From contig NZ_JRMQ02000001.1 in NCBI RefSeq assembly GCF_000762845.2, positions 186,001 to 250,000 on the forward strand: DNA of 64,000 bases, written 5' to 3'. Numbering within the stretch: the first letter of the stretch is position 1; every line of letters begins with the position of its first letter. Positions 27,051 through 35,105 of the stretch are shown here, in pieces. The translations under genes and the position numbers were made by a program. The DNA comes from Helicobacter japonicus (lineage in GTDB: Bacteria; Campylobacterota; Campylobacteria; Campylobacterales; Helicobacteraceae). Below the pieces are notes generated by a model that searched no databases, was not told the DNA's origin, and saw only the letters and a list, made by a program, of their open reading frames with translations.

Positions 27051-28102
27051 TTACTCTCCTTTTTATCGGCTCTATTTGCCTTTGCCACAGCAATACCTCC
27101 TGCGACAACTCCTACAAGAGGGGCTAAAAGCACACTTTTAATCAAAGCAGAATCCTCACTCACAAAGTTTTTAATCTCTAAATTCATATGCGGAATCCCC
27201 ATTTTTTGCGGTTGCTCTTGTGTGAAATTGTGTTTTGCATTTAAAGATTCTTGTATGCTTTCAAAAGACACAGGCGAGACATAAAAGGTGGAAGTGCCGC
27301 CATTTTGCTTATCTCCATAGAGATAAGTCCCCTCTTTCTCTCCCTTATATGCTTGTGCTAACGCCTTAGCCTTTTGCAATATCTCTTCTCTATCTCCAAA
27401 AATTATAGCTTTTTTAGGACATTGCACCTCACAGGCTGGTTTTTGATTTTTTGCTAACAAATCCGCACAGCCATCGCATTTATACATTGCCCCTCCACCT
27501 GCAAGTTTGGGTGCGATTTTCAAATAGATTCCAACTCCCGCTTGTCTTTGTGGAATCCCCCAAGGGCATACATCTCTACATTTTGCACCGCCAAAGCAAT
27601 ACTCATCATCAATTTTTACCGCACCATTAGAATCCTTAGAAATCACGCCAAAGGGACAGAGCTTTTGACAAGTCGGGTCATCGCAGTGCATACACCTTCT
27701 AGGCACAAAAATCTCCCTATCCTCAACCTTTAGAGATTCCACATAAGTCCAATTATAAGGCGTTAGTCGCTTGATATTTTCTCTATTTTTAGAGTAATCC
27801 TCATAGACTTTTCGTGGGAAATAATAGGGAATCTCCGCTATGGGTTCGGGGAAATTTGTCATATTTTTTGCTTTACACGCAGAGACACAAGCGGGAATCT
27901 CCCTATCTCTGCACCCATCACACAATCCCAAATCTATAATGGAAGCCATTTTGTATTGAAGATTGTGTGCGGGAATAGAAGCTTTAGAATCTGCGGGTTG
28001 TGCCGCATTCACACTCACCGCACTCACACTTGCCACGCCTAGAAACTTTAAAAAGCTCCTACGCGATGAATTTGTTTGATTGTTTTCTTTAGTTTTTTCC
28101 AT
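27047..28102 (-). CDS. Tat-exported four-cluster ferredoxin subunit (HybA/FdhB-like)
   Basis: The 351-residue protein has a Tat signal (SSRRSFLKFLGVASVSAVSV), four cysteine clusters (CDGCRDREIPACVSAC; CMHCDDPTCQKLC; CFGGAKCRDVC; CDGCADLLAKNQKPACEVQC), and a C-terminal membrane helix (SVLLAPLVGVVAGGIAVA), the layout of HybA-type electron-transfer subunits. It would sit on the periplasmic face and hand electrons to the cytochrome b encoded just downstream. Formate dehydrogenase, hydrogenase and sulfur-compound oxidoreductases all use such pairs. The Tat system that would export it is partly encoded at 44.7-46.0 kb. Confidence 0.85.
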   Translation of the reverse strand: MEKTKENNQTNSSRRSFLKFLGVASVSAVSVNAAQPADSKASIPAHNLQYKMASIIDLGLCDGCRDREIPACVSACKAKNMTNFPEPIAEIPYYFPRKVYEDYSKNRENIKRLTPYNWTYVESLKVEDREIFVPRRCMHCDDPTCQKLCPFGVISKDSNGAVKIDDEYCFGGAKCRDVCPWGIPQRQAGVGIYLKIAPKLAGGGAMYKCDGCADLLAKNQKPACEVQCPKKAIIFGDREEILQKAKALAQAYKGEKEGTYLYGDKQNGGTSTFYVSPVSFESIQESLNAKHNFTQEQPQKMGIPHMNLEIKNFVSEDSALIKSVLLAPLVGVVAGGIAVAKANRADKKESK

Positions 28103-28135
28103 ATTTTTAACCTTGATTTCACCTTAAAATATGGA

Positions 28136-28141
28136 AGTATA
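28136..28141 (-). promoter_or_regulatory. -10 element of the FeS/cytochrome b operon
   Basis: TATACT on the minus strand would start transcription near 28129, giving a 27-base leader with AAGG before the start at 28102. Confidence 0.45.
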
Positions 28142-28163
28142 TAAAATTACAAAGAATTTAAAA

Positions 28164-28176
28164 GTGATATTATCAC
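28164..28176 (-). promoter_or_regulatory. Perfect palindrome centred near -41 of the FeS/cytochrome operon
   Basis: GTGATA-T-TATCAC is a perfect 13-base dyad. Its centre at 28170 is about 41 bases upstream of the start predicted from the TATACT at 28136-28141, the class II activator position used by Crp/Fnr-family proteins. The half-sites resemble TGTGA/TCACA with five rather than six bases between. It is also 145 bases upstream of the divergent DUF262 gene. Confidence 0.45.
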
Positions 28177-28254
28177 AATTTACACTAAGAAAACTTGTCC
28201 TCTTTGATTGCTTTATTTTGGCTTTGAATCTGCATAAATCCACTTGCAATTTTG

Positions 28255-28269
28255 TTTTTTTTTTTTTTT
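28255..28269 (+). repeat. T15 homopolymer abutting a promoter
   Basis: Fifteen thymines lead directly into the extended -10 TGATAAAAT (28269-28277). A TTGCAA (28244-28249) upstream lies 22 bases from the hexamer, a spacing that would vary with tract length. This is a candidate transcriptional phase-variation switch. Confidence 0.6.
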
Positions 28270-28277
28270 GATAAAAT
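28269..28277 (+). promoter_or_regulatory. Extended -10 promoter of the DUF262 gene
   Basis: TGATAAAAT (TGn plus TAAAAT) follows the T15 run. The start would be near 28284, about 31 bases before the ATG at 28315, with AAAAAGGAGAGG in between. Confidence 0.55.
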
Positions 28278-28314
28278 ACGAGTTTGGAAATTACATAAGA
28301 AAAAAGGAGAGGGA

Positions 28315-30192
28315 ATGAGTTTGAAACCAAAAGATAAAAATATTGCCGAAGTATTTAAGCAAGTTGATTATGAAATTGATTTTTATCAGAGAGAATACAA
28401 ATGGAATGATAAAGAACTGCACTATAAACCTGTGCAGTCTTTACTTGAATATATATTTTATCGTTTTAATTTGGACTACAAGAAAGATTTAGATCCAACA
28501 CCAGAAAATCTTAATAACTATGAATGGTATTATTTAAACACTTACATTACCAATGAAATTAATGGTAAAAAATTTATTGTTGATGGACAACAAAGACTTA
28601 CTACCCTTACATTAATTCATATTGTACTTTTTCATCTCGCAAAAGAGTATCAACTTCCAGATAATCTTATAGATACATTGCAAAGGTCAATCTATGACTC
28701 AACTGATTTTGGAGTATGTTATTGTATGGGGGTCGGTGATAGAAAAGAAGCAATAGAAAATCTATTCAAAAATAATCTGTCAAATCTTAAAGATAAAAGC
28801 CAATATGCAAGTTTGTCTGAAAGAAATATTTATGAAAATTATCAAATTATCGTTAAGTTTTTAAAGAAAGAGATTTTAAACAATGAAGATATAAAAAATA
28901 AACTCCATTTTTTTATTCTTTATTTTAGAAATAAAATCTACTTAATAGAAATTCAGATTCAAAAAAGTAAAGATGTGCCTATGGTATTTGAAGTTATCAA
29001 TGATAGAGGTATTCCACTTGAGCCTTACGAAATTCTTAAAGGTAAGATTCTTGGGCAAATTGATAAAAAAGAAATTCAAAAATATTTAAAGATTTGGGAC
29101 AAACAAACCAATCAATTAGCAGAATACTTTGAAGATCATATTGATTTCTTTTTTAGTGATTATTTTAAAAGCAAATTTGCCGATAATCCAAATCAATATG
29201 ATGAATTAGGTAATGAAAAATATTGTAGAGTTATATTTAATGATGAATTTAATCAAAAAATTAACCTAAAACATAATCCAAAAGAAGTTAAAAAATTTAT
29301 AGAATACGACTTTTTATACTATTCACAAGTTTATGTTTTGCTTTTAAAGAAATATTGGGAATATGACAAAGATTATCAAAACATATACTTTAATAAATTA
29401 AATGACATAGATAAACAATTCCCACTTATTCTTTCTGCCCTCACTTTTAATGACACGCAAGAAAGTGAAAAAATAAATCTTGTTGCAAAATTATTTGATA
29501 GGAACTTTGTAATTCTCAACCTCACTAATAGCTATAATTCAAACAGGTTCAATGACTCTATGATTAACTTAATAATAAACATTAGAAATAAAGATTTTGA
29601 GAGTATAAAGGCTTCATTTGATAAACAACTTTTAAAAGATATAGCCTACTCAAAAAACCTTGATAATATTCAAGAGCCTTTCCAATACGAGTTTTTTAAA
29701 AATGTCGGATATGAAAATTTAACTAAAAAATTTTTGCGTTATTTTTTTGCAAGAGTTGAACATTATCTTGCTGAAAACTCTAATCAAACTGTTAAAAGTT
29801 ACAAAGAGTTGGTAGAACAAGGTGGTAAAAATGCTTACCATATTGAACACATATTGTCAAATAATGAAGAAAATTTAAAATTATTTAATGATGAGGAAGA
29901 ATTTAGAATCCAAAGAAATCGTTTGGGTGGTTTGTTGCTTTTTAAAGGCAAGGATAATCAATCTTCAAGCAATGAAACTTATCAAGAAAAACTATGTTCT
30001 TATGGTGTAAGTGGCACACTTTTTTCACAAACCCTTATAGAAAATTTCTATAAAAGCAATGTAGATTTTAAGCAATTTATTCAAAGAGAATGTCTTAATT
30101 TTAAACCTTACAATAAATTCGGCAAAGATGAGGTTGAGCAAAGACAACAGCTTTTGTTTGAAGTTGCAAAAAAAATTTGGTTGTGTGATTAA
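28315..30192 (+). CDS. GmrSD-like DUF262/DUF1524 nuclease (type IV restriction candidate)
   Basis: This 625-residue protein has the DUF262 hallmarks YQREYKW (residues 24-30) and VDGQQRLTTL (89-98), a ParB/sulfiredoxin-like nucleotide-binding fold. Near the C-terminus, YHIEHILSNN (His509-His512) with RNRLGGLLLF is the His-Me finger nuclease motif of DUF1524. That pairing defines GmrSD-type enzymes, which in known members cut glucosylated or otherwise modified phage DNA. AAAAAGGAG sets the start; an upstream start within the T15 run would lie inside the promoter. No methylase or partner accompanies it. Low GC and isolation suggest horizontal acquisition, an inference. Confidence 0.85.
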   Translation: MSLKPKDKNIAEVFKQVDYEIDFYQREYKWNDKELHYKPVQSLLEYIFYRFNLDYKKDLDPTPENLNNYEWYYLNTYITNEINGKKFIVDGQQRLTTLTLIHIVLFHLAKEYQLPDNLIDTLQRSIYDSTDFGVCYCMGVGDRKEAIENLFKNNLSNLKDKSQYASLSERNIYENYQIIVKFLKKEILNNEDIKNKLHFFILYFRNKIYLIEIQIQKSKDVPMVFEVINDRGIPLEPYEILKGKILGQIDKKEIQKYLKIWDKQTNQLAEYFEDHIDFFFSDYFKSKFADNPNQYDELGNEKYCRVIFNDEFNQKINLKHNPKEVKKFIEYDFLYYSQVYVLLLKKYWEYDKDYQNIYFNKLNDIDKQFPLILSALTFNDTQESEKINLVAKLFDRNFVILNLTNSYNSNRFNDSMINLIINIRNKDFESIKASFDKQLLKDIAYSKNLDNIQEPFQYEFFKNVGYENLTKKFLRYFFARVEHYLAENSNQTVKSYKELVEQGGKNAYHIEHILSNNEENLKLFNDEEEFRIQRNRLGGLLLFKGKDNQSSSNETYQEKLCSYGVSGTLFSQTLIENFYKSNVDFKQFIQRECLNFKPYNKFGKDEVEQRQQLLFEVAKKIWLCD

Positions 30193-30197
30193 TTTTT

Positions 30198-30206
30198 TGA
30201 TAAAAT
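30198..30206 (+). promoter_or_regulatory. Extended -10 promoter of the lipoprotein gene
   Basis: TGATAAAAT, preceded by T6 and following the DUF262 stop, is identical to the -10 at 28269-28277. It lies 28 bases before the lipoprotein start. Confidence 0.5.
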
Positions 30207-30234
30207 GCAGGATTAGCAAAAAGGAGGGTTGATG

Positions 30235-30717
30235 ATGAGAATCATATTAATTTGTTTGGGCGTGTTTTTTATATCGGGTTGTGCGGTGTTAAAACCTGTA
30301 GAAGCTAAGAGGTTTGGTGATGTAAGTGCGTATCAATTTGTTTTTATTTCACCAACACAAACTTTGAGTTCTGGCACAGGTGGTGGCTATATAGGATATG
30401 GCACAAGTGGAGGATTTTCCTATATGGCATCTAAAAGCATTAATCCTGCAGATGTTATCTCTGGTATTTTAATGAAAAAAGGATTTGTTGTTGTAGAGAA
30501 CATTACTAATCCAACCCAAACACTAATAGTCAAATATGGGCAAGGCGACAAAAGAGAAGTATTAGGGGGATTAGGAGGCTATACCCTTGAAGTATCTATT
30601 CAGATTCTAAATGCCACAACTCAAGAACCATTATTCCTTTGCACTGCTGAAGGACAAGGAAGCACAGAAACTGATGACATAAGAGAAGCAATTACAAGAT
30701 GTTTGCAAGAATTATAG
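30235..30717 (+). CDS. Small lipoprotein of unknown function
   Basis: The 160-residue protein begins with a lipoprotein signal (MRIILICLGVFFISGCAVLK, lipobox FISGC). The mature part has a Gly-rich stretch (GTGGGYIGYGTSGGFSYMA) and a domain ending in AEGQGSTETDDIREAITRCL, which resembles small DUF4136-like lipoproteins that tether to the cell surface, though I cannot assign a family firmly. Two consecutive ATGs occur; the second (30235) is seven bases after AAGGAGG and is preferred. It is probably anchored in the outer membrane by Sec/Lol export. Confidence 0.75.
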   Translation: MRIILICLGVFFISGCAVLKPVEAKRFGDVSAYQFVFISPTQTLSSGTGGGYIGYGTSGGFSYMASKSINPADVISGILMKKGFVVVENITNPTQTLIVKYGQGDKREVLGGLGGYTLEVSIQILNATTQEPLFLCTAEGQGSTETDDIREAITRCLQEL

Positions 30718-30820
30718 AATCTTATAAACACAGAGAATACGACTAAAACTAGGGACACCCAATGCGCTACTTCATAGCTATAGCGTCAAAACCCTATTGA
30801 AATAGGACAAGCAGGGGGAT

Positions 30821-30855
30821 TTTGCCAATTCTAACATAAAATTATCTTTGGCAAA
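30821..30855 (+). promoter_or_regulatory. Inverted repeat flanking a -10 upstream of the zinc-ribbon gene
   Basis: TTTGCCAA (30821-30828) and its exact complement TTGGCAAA (30848-30855) bracket ACATAAAATTATC with a TAAAAT -10 at 30837-30842. The start would be near 30849. Such placement suggests a repressor-type operator or a leader hairpin. A smaller hairpin CCTATT-gaa-ATAGG lies just upstream at about 30793-30806. The remainder of the 174-base gap shows nothing else I can support. Confidence 0.4.
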
Positions 30856-30891
30856 GTCGCACCGCTTAAAAAACGAAGCAAAGGATTCTTA

Positions 30892-31149
30892 ATGCAAAAT
30901 ACAATCTGTCAAAGTTGCGGTATGCCCCTTAATTCAAAGGAACAAATGGGTTTAGAAAAGGACGGAAGCGTGAGCCGTGATTATTGCAAGTATTGCTATG
31001 AAAAAGGCGAATTTATCCATAAAGTCTCACTGCAAGAGTATATACAAATGTGCTCAATGTATGGCGCACAAGCAGGAATGAGCAATGAACAAATGAAAGC
31101 ACACTGCACCAAGTTATTCCCGACACTAAAAAGGTGGCAAACTTCTTAA
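30892..31149 (+). CDS. Small zinc-ribbon protein
   Basis: This 85-residue protein has the cysteine pattern CQSCGMPL near the start and DYCKYCYEKGEF about 25 residues later, the four-Cys zinc ribbon of the putative zf-ribbon family (PF12674 type). A conserved helix follows (VSLQEYIQMCSMYG), with a C-terminal FPTLKRW typical of this family. AAGGATT precedes the ATG. Members occur alone or next to AraC/DinB-type genes; here a DinB gene is convergent. The molecular role is unknown. It may be redox- or metal-responsive. Confidence 0.75.
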   Translation: MQNTICQSCGMPLNSKEQMGLEKDGSVSRDYCKYCYEKGEFIHKVSLQEYIQMCSMYGAQAGMSNEQMKAHCTKLFPTLKRWQTS

Positions 31150-31165
31150 AAACAAACTCCAACGC

Positions 31166-31681
31166 CTACATTCCAAGCATTCCATTAAAATCATTTTCAA
31201 TCTTTAGTATATCTAGAGCACCCGCAATCTGTCCGCGATGATGTGTCGCGTGGTTTAAAAGCGCAAGTATAAGGAATCCGCGAGATTTTTTAAACTCCAC
31301 ACCCGGAAAAGTAAGCGTTTCAATACTTTTAAAATCCTCCATAGATTCTATTAATTCTATCATTTTGCTATCTACCTTACTTCGCAATGCCTCAAACGCG
31401 CTTATATCCTCATAGATTGCACTTTGTAGCCTATGCTCTGGGCTAAGAGTTTGCAAAATCTCCTCCACACCCTCTAAAGGCTTAGGTGCAAATGCGCTAA
31501 ACCTGCCCAAAACAATGCCAATATCGCCACAGAGAATATGCTCTGCCATTTGCATCACACTCCCATAATACAACCCACAATTCTTATAAAGCACTTCCTT
31601 TGGAATTTTTTTAAAAGTCGCAAACATATTTGCATTTGCAAACTGATTATATTGCGCCTGAAGCAATAAAGTCTCTTTCAT
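31166..31681 (-). CDS. DinB-family protein
   Basis: The 171-residue four-helix protein starts TLLLQAQYNQFANANMFATF and has LYYGSVMQMAEHILCGDIGI. Near the C-terminus it has LLNHATHHRGQIAGAL, whose HATHHRGQ supplies the conserved metal-binding histidines (one from MAEHIL, two from HxxxH). DinB-fold proteins are often thiol S-transferases (bacillithiol, mycothiol or glutathione linked) or of unknown function; nothing here fixes the substrate. AAGGAG precedes the start. It is convergent with the zinc-ribbon gene, 16 bases apart. Confidence 0.85.
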   Translation of the reverse strand: MKETLLLQAQYNQFANANMFATFKKIPKEVLYKNCGLYYGSVMQMAEHILCGDIGIVLGRFSAFAPKPLEGVEEILQTLSPEHRLQSAIYEDISAFEALRSKVDSKMIELIESMEDFKSIETLTFPGVEFKKSRGFLILALLNHATHHRGQIAGALDILKIENDFNGMLGM

Positions 31682-31870
31682 TTTTTCTCCTTTTTATATA
31701 AAATCTGTGCCATTATACCATTTAGAATCTACACTTTAATAATTGGTAATCTTGCAAAAATTGCGCTTTATGCAAAAATGAGAAATTTCCACTGCGTCAG
31801 TCGCTATTGACTTTACATATAAATTCGCTAAAATAAGTATTTCAAATTTTATACTTTTAAGGAGTAGTAA

Positions 31871-32263
31871 ATGCTAAAAAAGTTAGCGATTTTGGCTTTA
31901 GGTGCAACTCTCGCACTATTTTTTGTTGGCTGTGGTGAAAAATCGCCAAAAGATGTAGCAGTATCTTTTGTAGAAGATGTATATAAGGGCAATGGTGATA
32001 GTCTCATTAAATATGTGCATCTACCTGAAGCGCAAAAAGCAGGGGCAAAAGAATTGATTGAGGGCAAGCTTAAGGCTGGTGCAGAAATGGCAGAAGAAAC
32101 AGCTAAGGAAGCAGGTGGTTTAAAAAATATTGAGGTTATATCTGAAGAAGTCAATGAAAAAAATGCAACTATTAAATTACGCGCAAATTTCAAAAATGGT
32201 GAAAGCAAAGATGAGTATGTAAAACTCATAAATGTCGATGACAAGTGGAAAGTTAAACTCTAA
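31871..32263 (+). CDS. DUF4878-like lipoprotein
   Basis: The 130-residue protein has a lipoprotein signal (ILALGATLALFFVGCGEKSP, lipobox FVGC), then SPKDVAVSFVEDVYKGNGDS and a sheet ending in NATIKLRANFKNGESKDEYV with NVDDKWKVKL. The helix-then-sheet plan with a terminal WKV strand fits DUF4878 / SnoaL-like cystatin folds. AAGGAGTAG precedes the start, and a TAAAAT -10 lies near 31830. The YiiX-like gene overlaps its 3' end, so the two are likely co-expressed envelope proteins. The function of such lipoproteins is unknown. Confidence 0.8.
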   Translation: MLKKLAILALGATLALFFVGCGEKSPKDVAVSFVEDVYKGNGDSLIKYVHLPEAQKAGAKELIEGKLKAGAEMAEETAKEAGGLKNIEVISEEVNEKNATIKLRANFKNGESKDEYVKLINVDDKWKVKL

Positions 32264-32879
32264 AAGATTCTATATTTGCGCATCAAGTGCCATTGTAAGC
32301 ATTGTAGCACTATCTGCTATAATGCTATTTTTTATGTCTCCCACCTCTATAACTTCCACACTTTTACATAAAAATTTACACTCACTCCCTACACTTGAAG
32401 TAGGTGATATTATTTTTCGAGAAGGCATAGGCGTAGAAAGCATTATCATTCAAAAACTAAGCAAACACAACTATACGCACATTGGTTTAGTCATTAGCAC
32501 AAAACCTATCATCATTCTTCACGCTACGCCTGATGACAATCCCAAAAAACCAAATCAAGTAATTCTAAGCTCTTTTGATGAGTTTCTCTCGCACGCGCAG
32601 CATATCGCAGTTAAACGCTTTTCTTTTAGTCCAACTACACGAGAGCAAATCGCCTCACAATCAATACTTTGGCTTGGCAAACCATTTGTGCTTCATACAG
32701 ATCCAAATGCGCTATATTGCACTACATTGCTTGAGCGGATTCTATCACCCTTTGTTACATTGAATCTAGTCTATGATACTATTGATGTTCCTGCCTTTAG
32801 AGGTGCATATCTCTTTCCAAAAGCCTTTTTTGAAGATACACATTCCACGCTCATTTATGAAAGCAAAACACATTTATAG
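32232..32879 (+). CDS. YiiX-like permuted papain-fold protein, membrane-anchored
   Basis: The 215-residue protein has an N-terminal membrane helix (CASSAIVSIVALSAIMLFFM). A domain with LEVGDIIFREGIGVESIIIQ and HNYTHIGLVISTKPIIILHA (catalytic-type His) follows, then later NALYCTTLLERIL (Cys), the order expected of NlpC/P60-related permuted amidases of the YiiX/YebB family. Such enzymes cleave amide or ester bonds of lipids or peptidoglycan fragments. The start overlaps the lipoprotein gene by 32 bases and lacks a clear ribosome site; the ATG two codons later is equally possible. It is convergent with glcD. Confidence 0.72.
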   Translation: MSMTSGKLNSKRFYICASSAIVSIVALSAIMLFFMSPTSITSTLLHKNLHSLPTLEVGDIIFREGIGVESIIIQKLSKHNYTHIGLVISTKPIIILHATPDDNPKKPNQVILSSFDEFLSHAQHIAVKRFSFSPTTREQIASQSILWLGKPFVLHTDPNALYCTTLLERILSPFVTLNLVYDTIDVPAFRGAYLFPKAFFEDTHSTLIYESKTHL

Positions 32880-32882
32880 AAT

Positions 32883-34286
32883 CTAGCTATTTTCTCCCAT
32901 ATTTAATCCCATTTTCCCCGGATTGAGAATATTATTTGGGTCAAATGCTTTTTTGATACGAGCAAATAAACTCATTTCTGCCTCACTAAAAGCTAATCGC
33001 ATAAAAGGTGCTTTTGATAAACCTATGCCGTGTTCGCCACTTAATGTCCCCTCTAAAGCAATAGCAATTTTAAAAATCTCCTCAATACACTCATAACCTT
33101 TCTTAAGCATAGCTTCATCTTGTGGGTCTGGCACCATTACATTAACATGCACATTGCCATCTCCTGTATGTCCAAAGCAAGGAATCTTAAAATTATATTT
33201 TTCACTTAGTTGTGTTATACGCGATAAAAGTTCAGGAAGCGCAGAACGAGGCACGGTAATATCTTCATTAAGCTTTTTCTTACCATAGATTGTAATACTT
33301 TGGCTCACATTACGCCTTGCAAACCACAGATTCTGCGCTTCTGTATCATTTTGGGCAATTCTAAAATCAATACAACCATTTTCCTTGAATTTTGCCGATA
33401 AAACTTCAAGCTGAAAATCAAGTTGTTGCTGCAAATCCCCATCGACTTGAGTAATGAGAATTGCTCCTGCATCTATGGGTAAGCCTTTAGCAAATCGCTC
33501 CTCCACCGCTCGAATGCTTAAATTATCCAAGAACTCCATTGCCACAGGCGTAATGCCACTTGCCATTGTTTTATATACCGCATTCATAGCAGATTCTATA
33601 CTCGTAAATACACCCATTGCCGAGCGTGAAAATTTTGGTTTTGCAATGAGTTTAAGTGTGATTTCAGTAATCACAGCAAGACTTCCCTCACTTGCTATTA
33701 AGATTCCTGCGACATTAAAACCTGCAACATCTTTAATTGTTTTTTTTCCTGCACGGATTATATCTCCATTTGGAAGCACTGCACGCAATGCCATAACATA
33801 ATCCTTTGTAATGCCATATTTTGCCGCACGCATACCACCTGCATTTTCGCTGACATTGCCTCCCAATGTGCTATATTCTTGGCTTGCTGGGTCTGGTGGG
33901 TAGAATAAACCTTTTGCCTCTACAGCTTCTTGAAACATTTTATTGACTACGCCGGGCTGCACGCGCGCAATAAGATTTTTTTCATCAATTTCTAAAATCT
34001 TATTAAAATGTCGCTCTAAAGCTAAAACAACCCCGCCATTTACTGGCAAAGCTCCACCGGTAAAGCCACTCCCTGCACCTCGCGGTATAATTGGAATCTT
34101 ATGCGTATTGCAATAAGCTAAAATTGCACTTACATCTTGTTCATCGCGCGGAAAAACAACTGCTTCGGGTTCATATCTTTCTCTTGTGGCATCATAGCAA
34201 TATGCTACCAAATGTGCCTTATCATCATAACAATTCTCTTCTCCAACAATATGCTTTAAAGCCTCAATATGGGATTTATCTAGCAT
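32883..34286 (-). CDS. glcD: Glycolate/D-lactate oxidase subunit GlcD-like FAD enzyme
   Basis: This 467-residue protein has a PCMH-type FAD domain (IPIIPRGAGSGFTGGALPVN, STLGGNVSENAGGMRAAKYG) and a C-terminal FAD-oxidase cap ending CFGHTGDGNVHVNVMVPDP and LSGEHGIGLSKAPFM, diagnostic of GlcD/D-lactate dehydrogenases. I place the start at 34286, where GAAGGAG precedes the ATG. It heads no clear complex here: glcE and glcF are absent from the window. The order glcD, pgbA-like, nudix, csd3 matches H. pylori HP0509-HP0506. Confidence 0.9.
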   Translation of the reverse strand: MLDKSHIEALKHIVGEENCYDDKAHLVAYCYDATRERYEPEAVVFPRDEQDVSAILAYCNTHKIPIIPRGAGSGFTGGALPVNGGVVLALERHFNKILEIDEKNLIARVQPGVVNKMFQEAVEAKGLFYPPDPASQEYSTLGGNVSENAGGMRAAKYGITKDYVMALRAVLPNGDIIRAGKKTIKDVAGFNVAGILIASEGSLAVITEITLKLIAKPKFSRSAMGVFTSIESAMNAVYKTMASGITPVAMEFLDNLSIRAVEERFAKGLPIDAGAILITQVDGDLQQQLDFQLEVLSAKFKENGCIDFRIAQNDTEAQNLWFARRNVSQSITIYGKKKLNEDITVPRSALPELLSRITQLSEKYNFKIPCFGHTGDGNVHVNVMVPDPQDEAMLKKGYECIEEIFKIAIALEGTLSGEHGIGLSKAPFMRLAFSEAEMSLFARIKKAFDPNNILNPGKMGLNMGENS

Positions 34287-34299
34287 AGCCACTCCTTCA

Positions 34300-35076
34300 T
34301 TAATTTGTGCCTGTAAGTTTCTCAAATAATTTCAAACTCGGACCCAGCAAATTATCATAATAAGAAAAATATTGACGCGATTGTTTTGAGCGCAATTTGC
34401 TTGCGAGTGAGCCTGTATCTATATTAGGAATGCGTGAAAAAAATGGTGCTTGTGTGCTTTCAAGCTGTGGTTTTTCAAAGGGTAGCACTTCAAGAATACT
34501 AAAACTTTGACAATCAAGCACATTAACACCATTGGAAGCAAAAATATACACTAAACCCACGCTATAAATACTACAAAATGCACTCAAATGTTTAGGCTTT
34601 GGGTCATTAATGCCATCTTTTGCTAAAAATGCGGCAAACATATCAATATGCAAAAAATGCGTTTGATTATGTGGAGGCAAACTCTCATTGTAGGCAAGAA
34701 TTTGATTATAACTCATCTGATCTGGTGCTATGACTATGGCTTTATTATAGAATCCACCAAATAGCACCTCATCGCCTTCTTTAGGTGTAGCCATAGGCGT
34801 AGGGAGATATTTTTGTTCAATGCTTGTAAAAGGTGTGTATTTTGCATAAGCAATATTATCTTGAATCTGCGCAATCAAGACATTAGCAATAATCACATTA
34901 TAGCCCTCTTTATGTGTGATAACAATACCACTTTGCCCTACTTTTAGATTCCTTGCAGGAAAGCTTACATCTTTTGCACTCACTTCGCTAATGCGCTCTT
35001 TTATGGGAGTTGTATCAAGTCCATAAAGCAAGCTTGCACACATCAATCCCAATAAAACTCGCATTATATCATTCAT
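34300..35076 (-). CDS. pgbA: PgbA-like exported protein
   Basis: The 258-residue protein starts with a signal peptide (IMRVLLGLMCASLLYGLDTT) and has a mixed sheet body (NLKVGQSGIVITHKEGYNVI, GDEVLFGGFYNKAIVIAPDQ). Synteny with H. pylori HP0508, described as a plasminogen-binding protein, is the main basis of the name. That protein's reported Lys C-terminus is not present here: the end is KLFEKLTGTN. Adhesin function should therefore not be assumed. Two adjacent ATGs exist and the second gives better spacing from AAGGAG. Confidence 0.7.
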   Translation of the reverse strand: MNDIMRVLLGLMCASLLYGLDTTPIKERISEVSAKDVSFPARNLKVGQSGIVITHKEGYNVIIANVLIAQIQDNIAYAKYTPFTSIEQKYLPTPMATPKEGDEVLFGGFYNKAIVIAPDQMSYNQILAYNESLPPHNQTHFLHIDMFAAFLAKDGINDPKPKHLSAFCSIYSVGLVYIFASNGVNVLDCQSFSILEVLPFEKPQLESTQAPFFSRIPNIDTGSLASKLRSKQSRQYFSYYDNLLGPSLKLFEKLTGTN

Positions 35077-35105
35077 CATTGCTCCTTCAAGTCTTGTGCT
35101 TCTCT

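Noticed and set aside
28252-28314. Upstream start of the DUF262 gene through the T15 tract (poly-Phe)
   Set aside because: This would put the promoter -10 inside the coding region; AAAAAGGAG before 28315 is far better.
31849-32244. 131-codon open frame on the minus strand
   Set aside because: Complement of the DUF4878-like lipoprotein gene, which has a lipobox and ribosome site; the antisense frame has neither.
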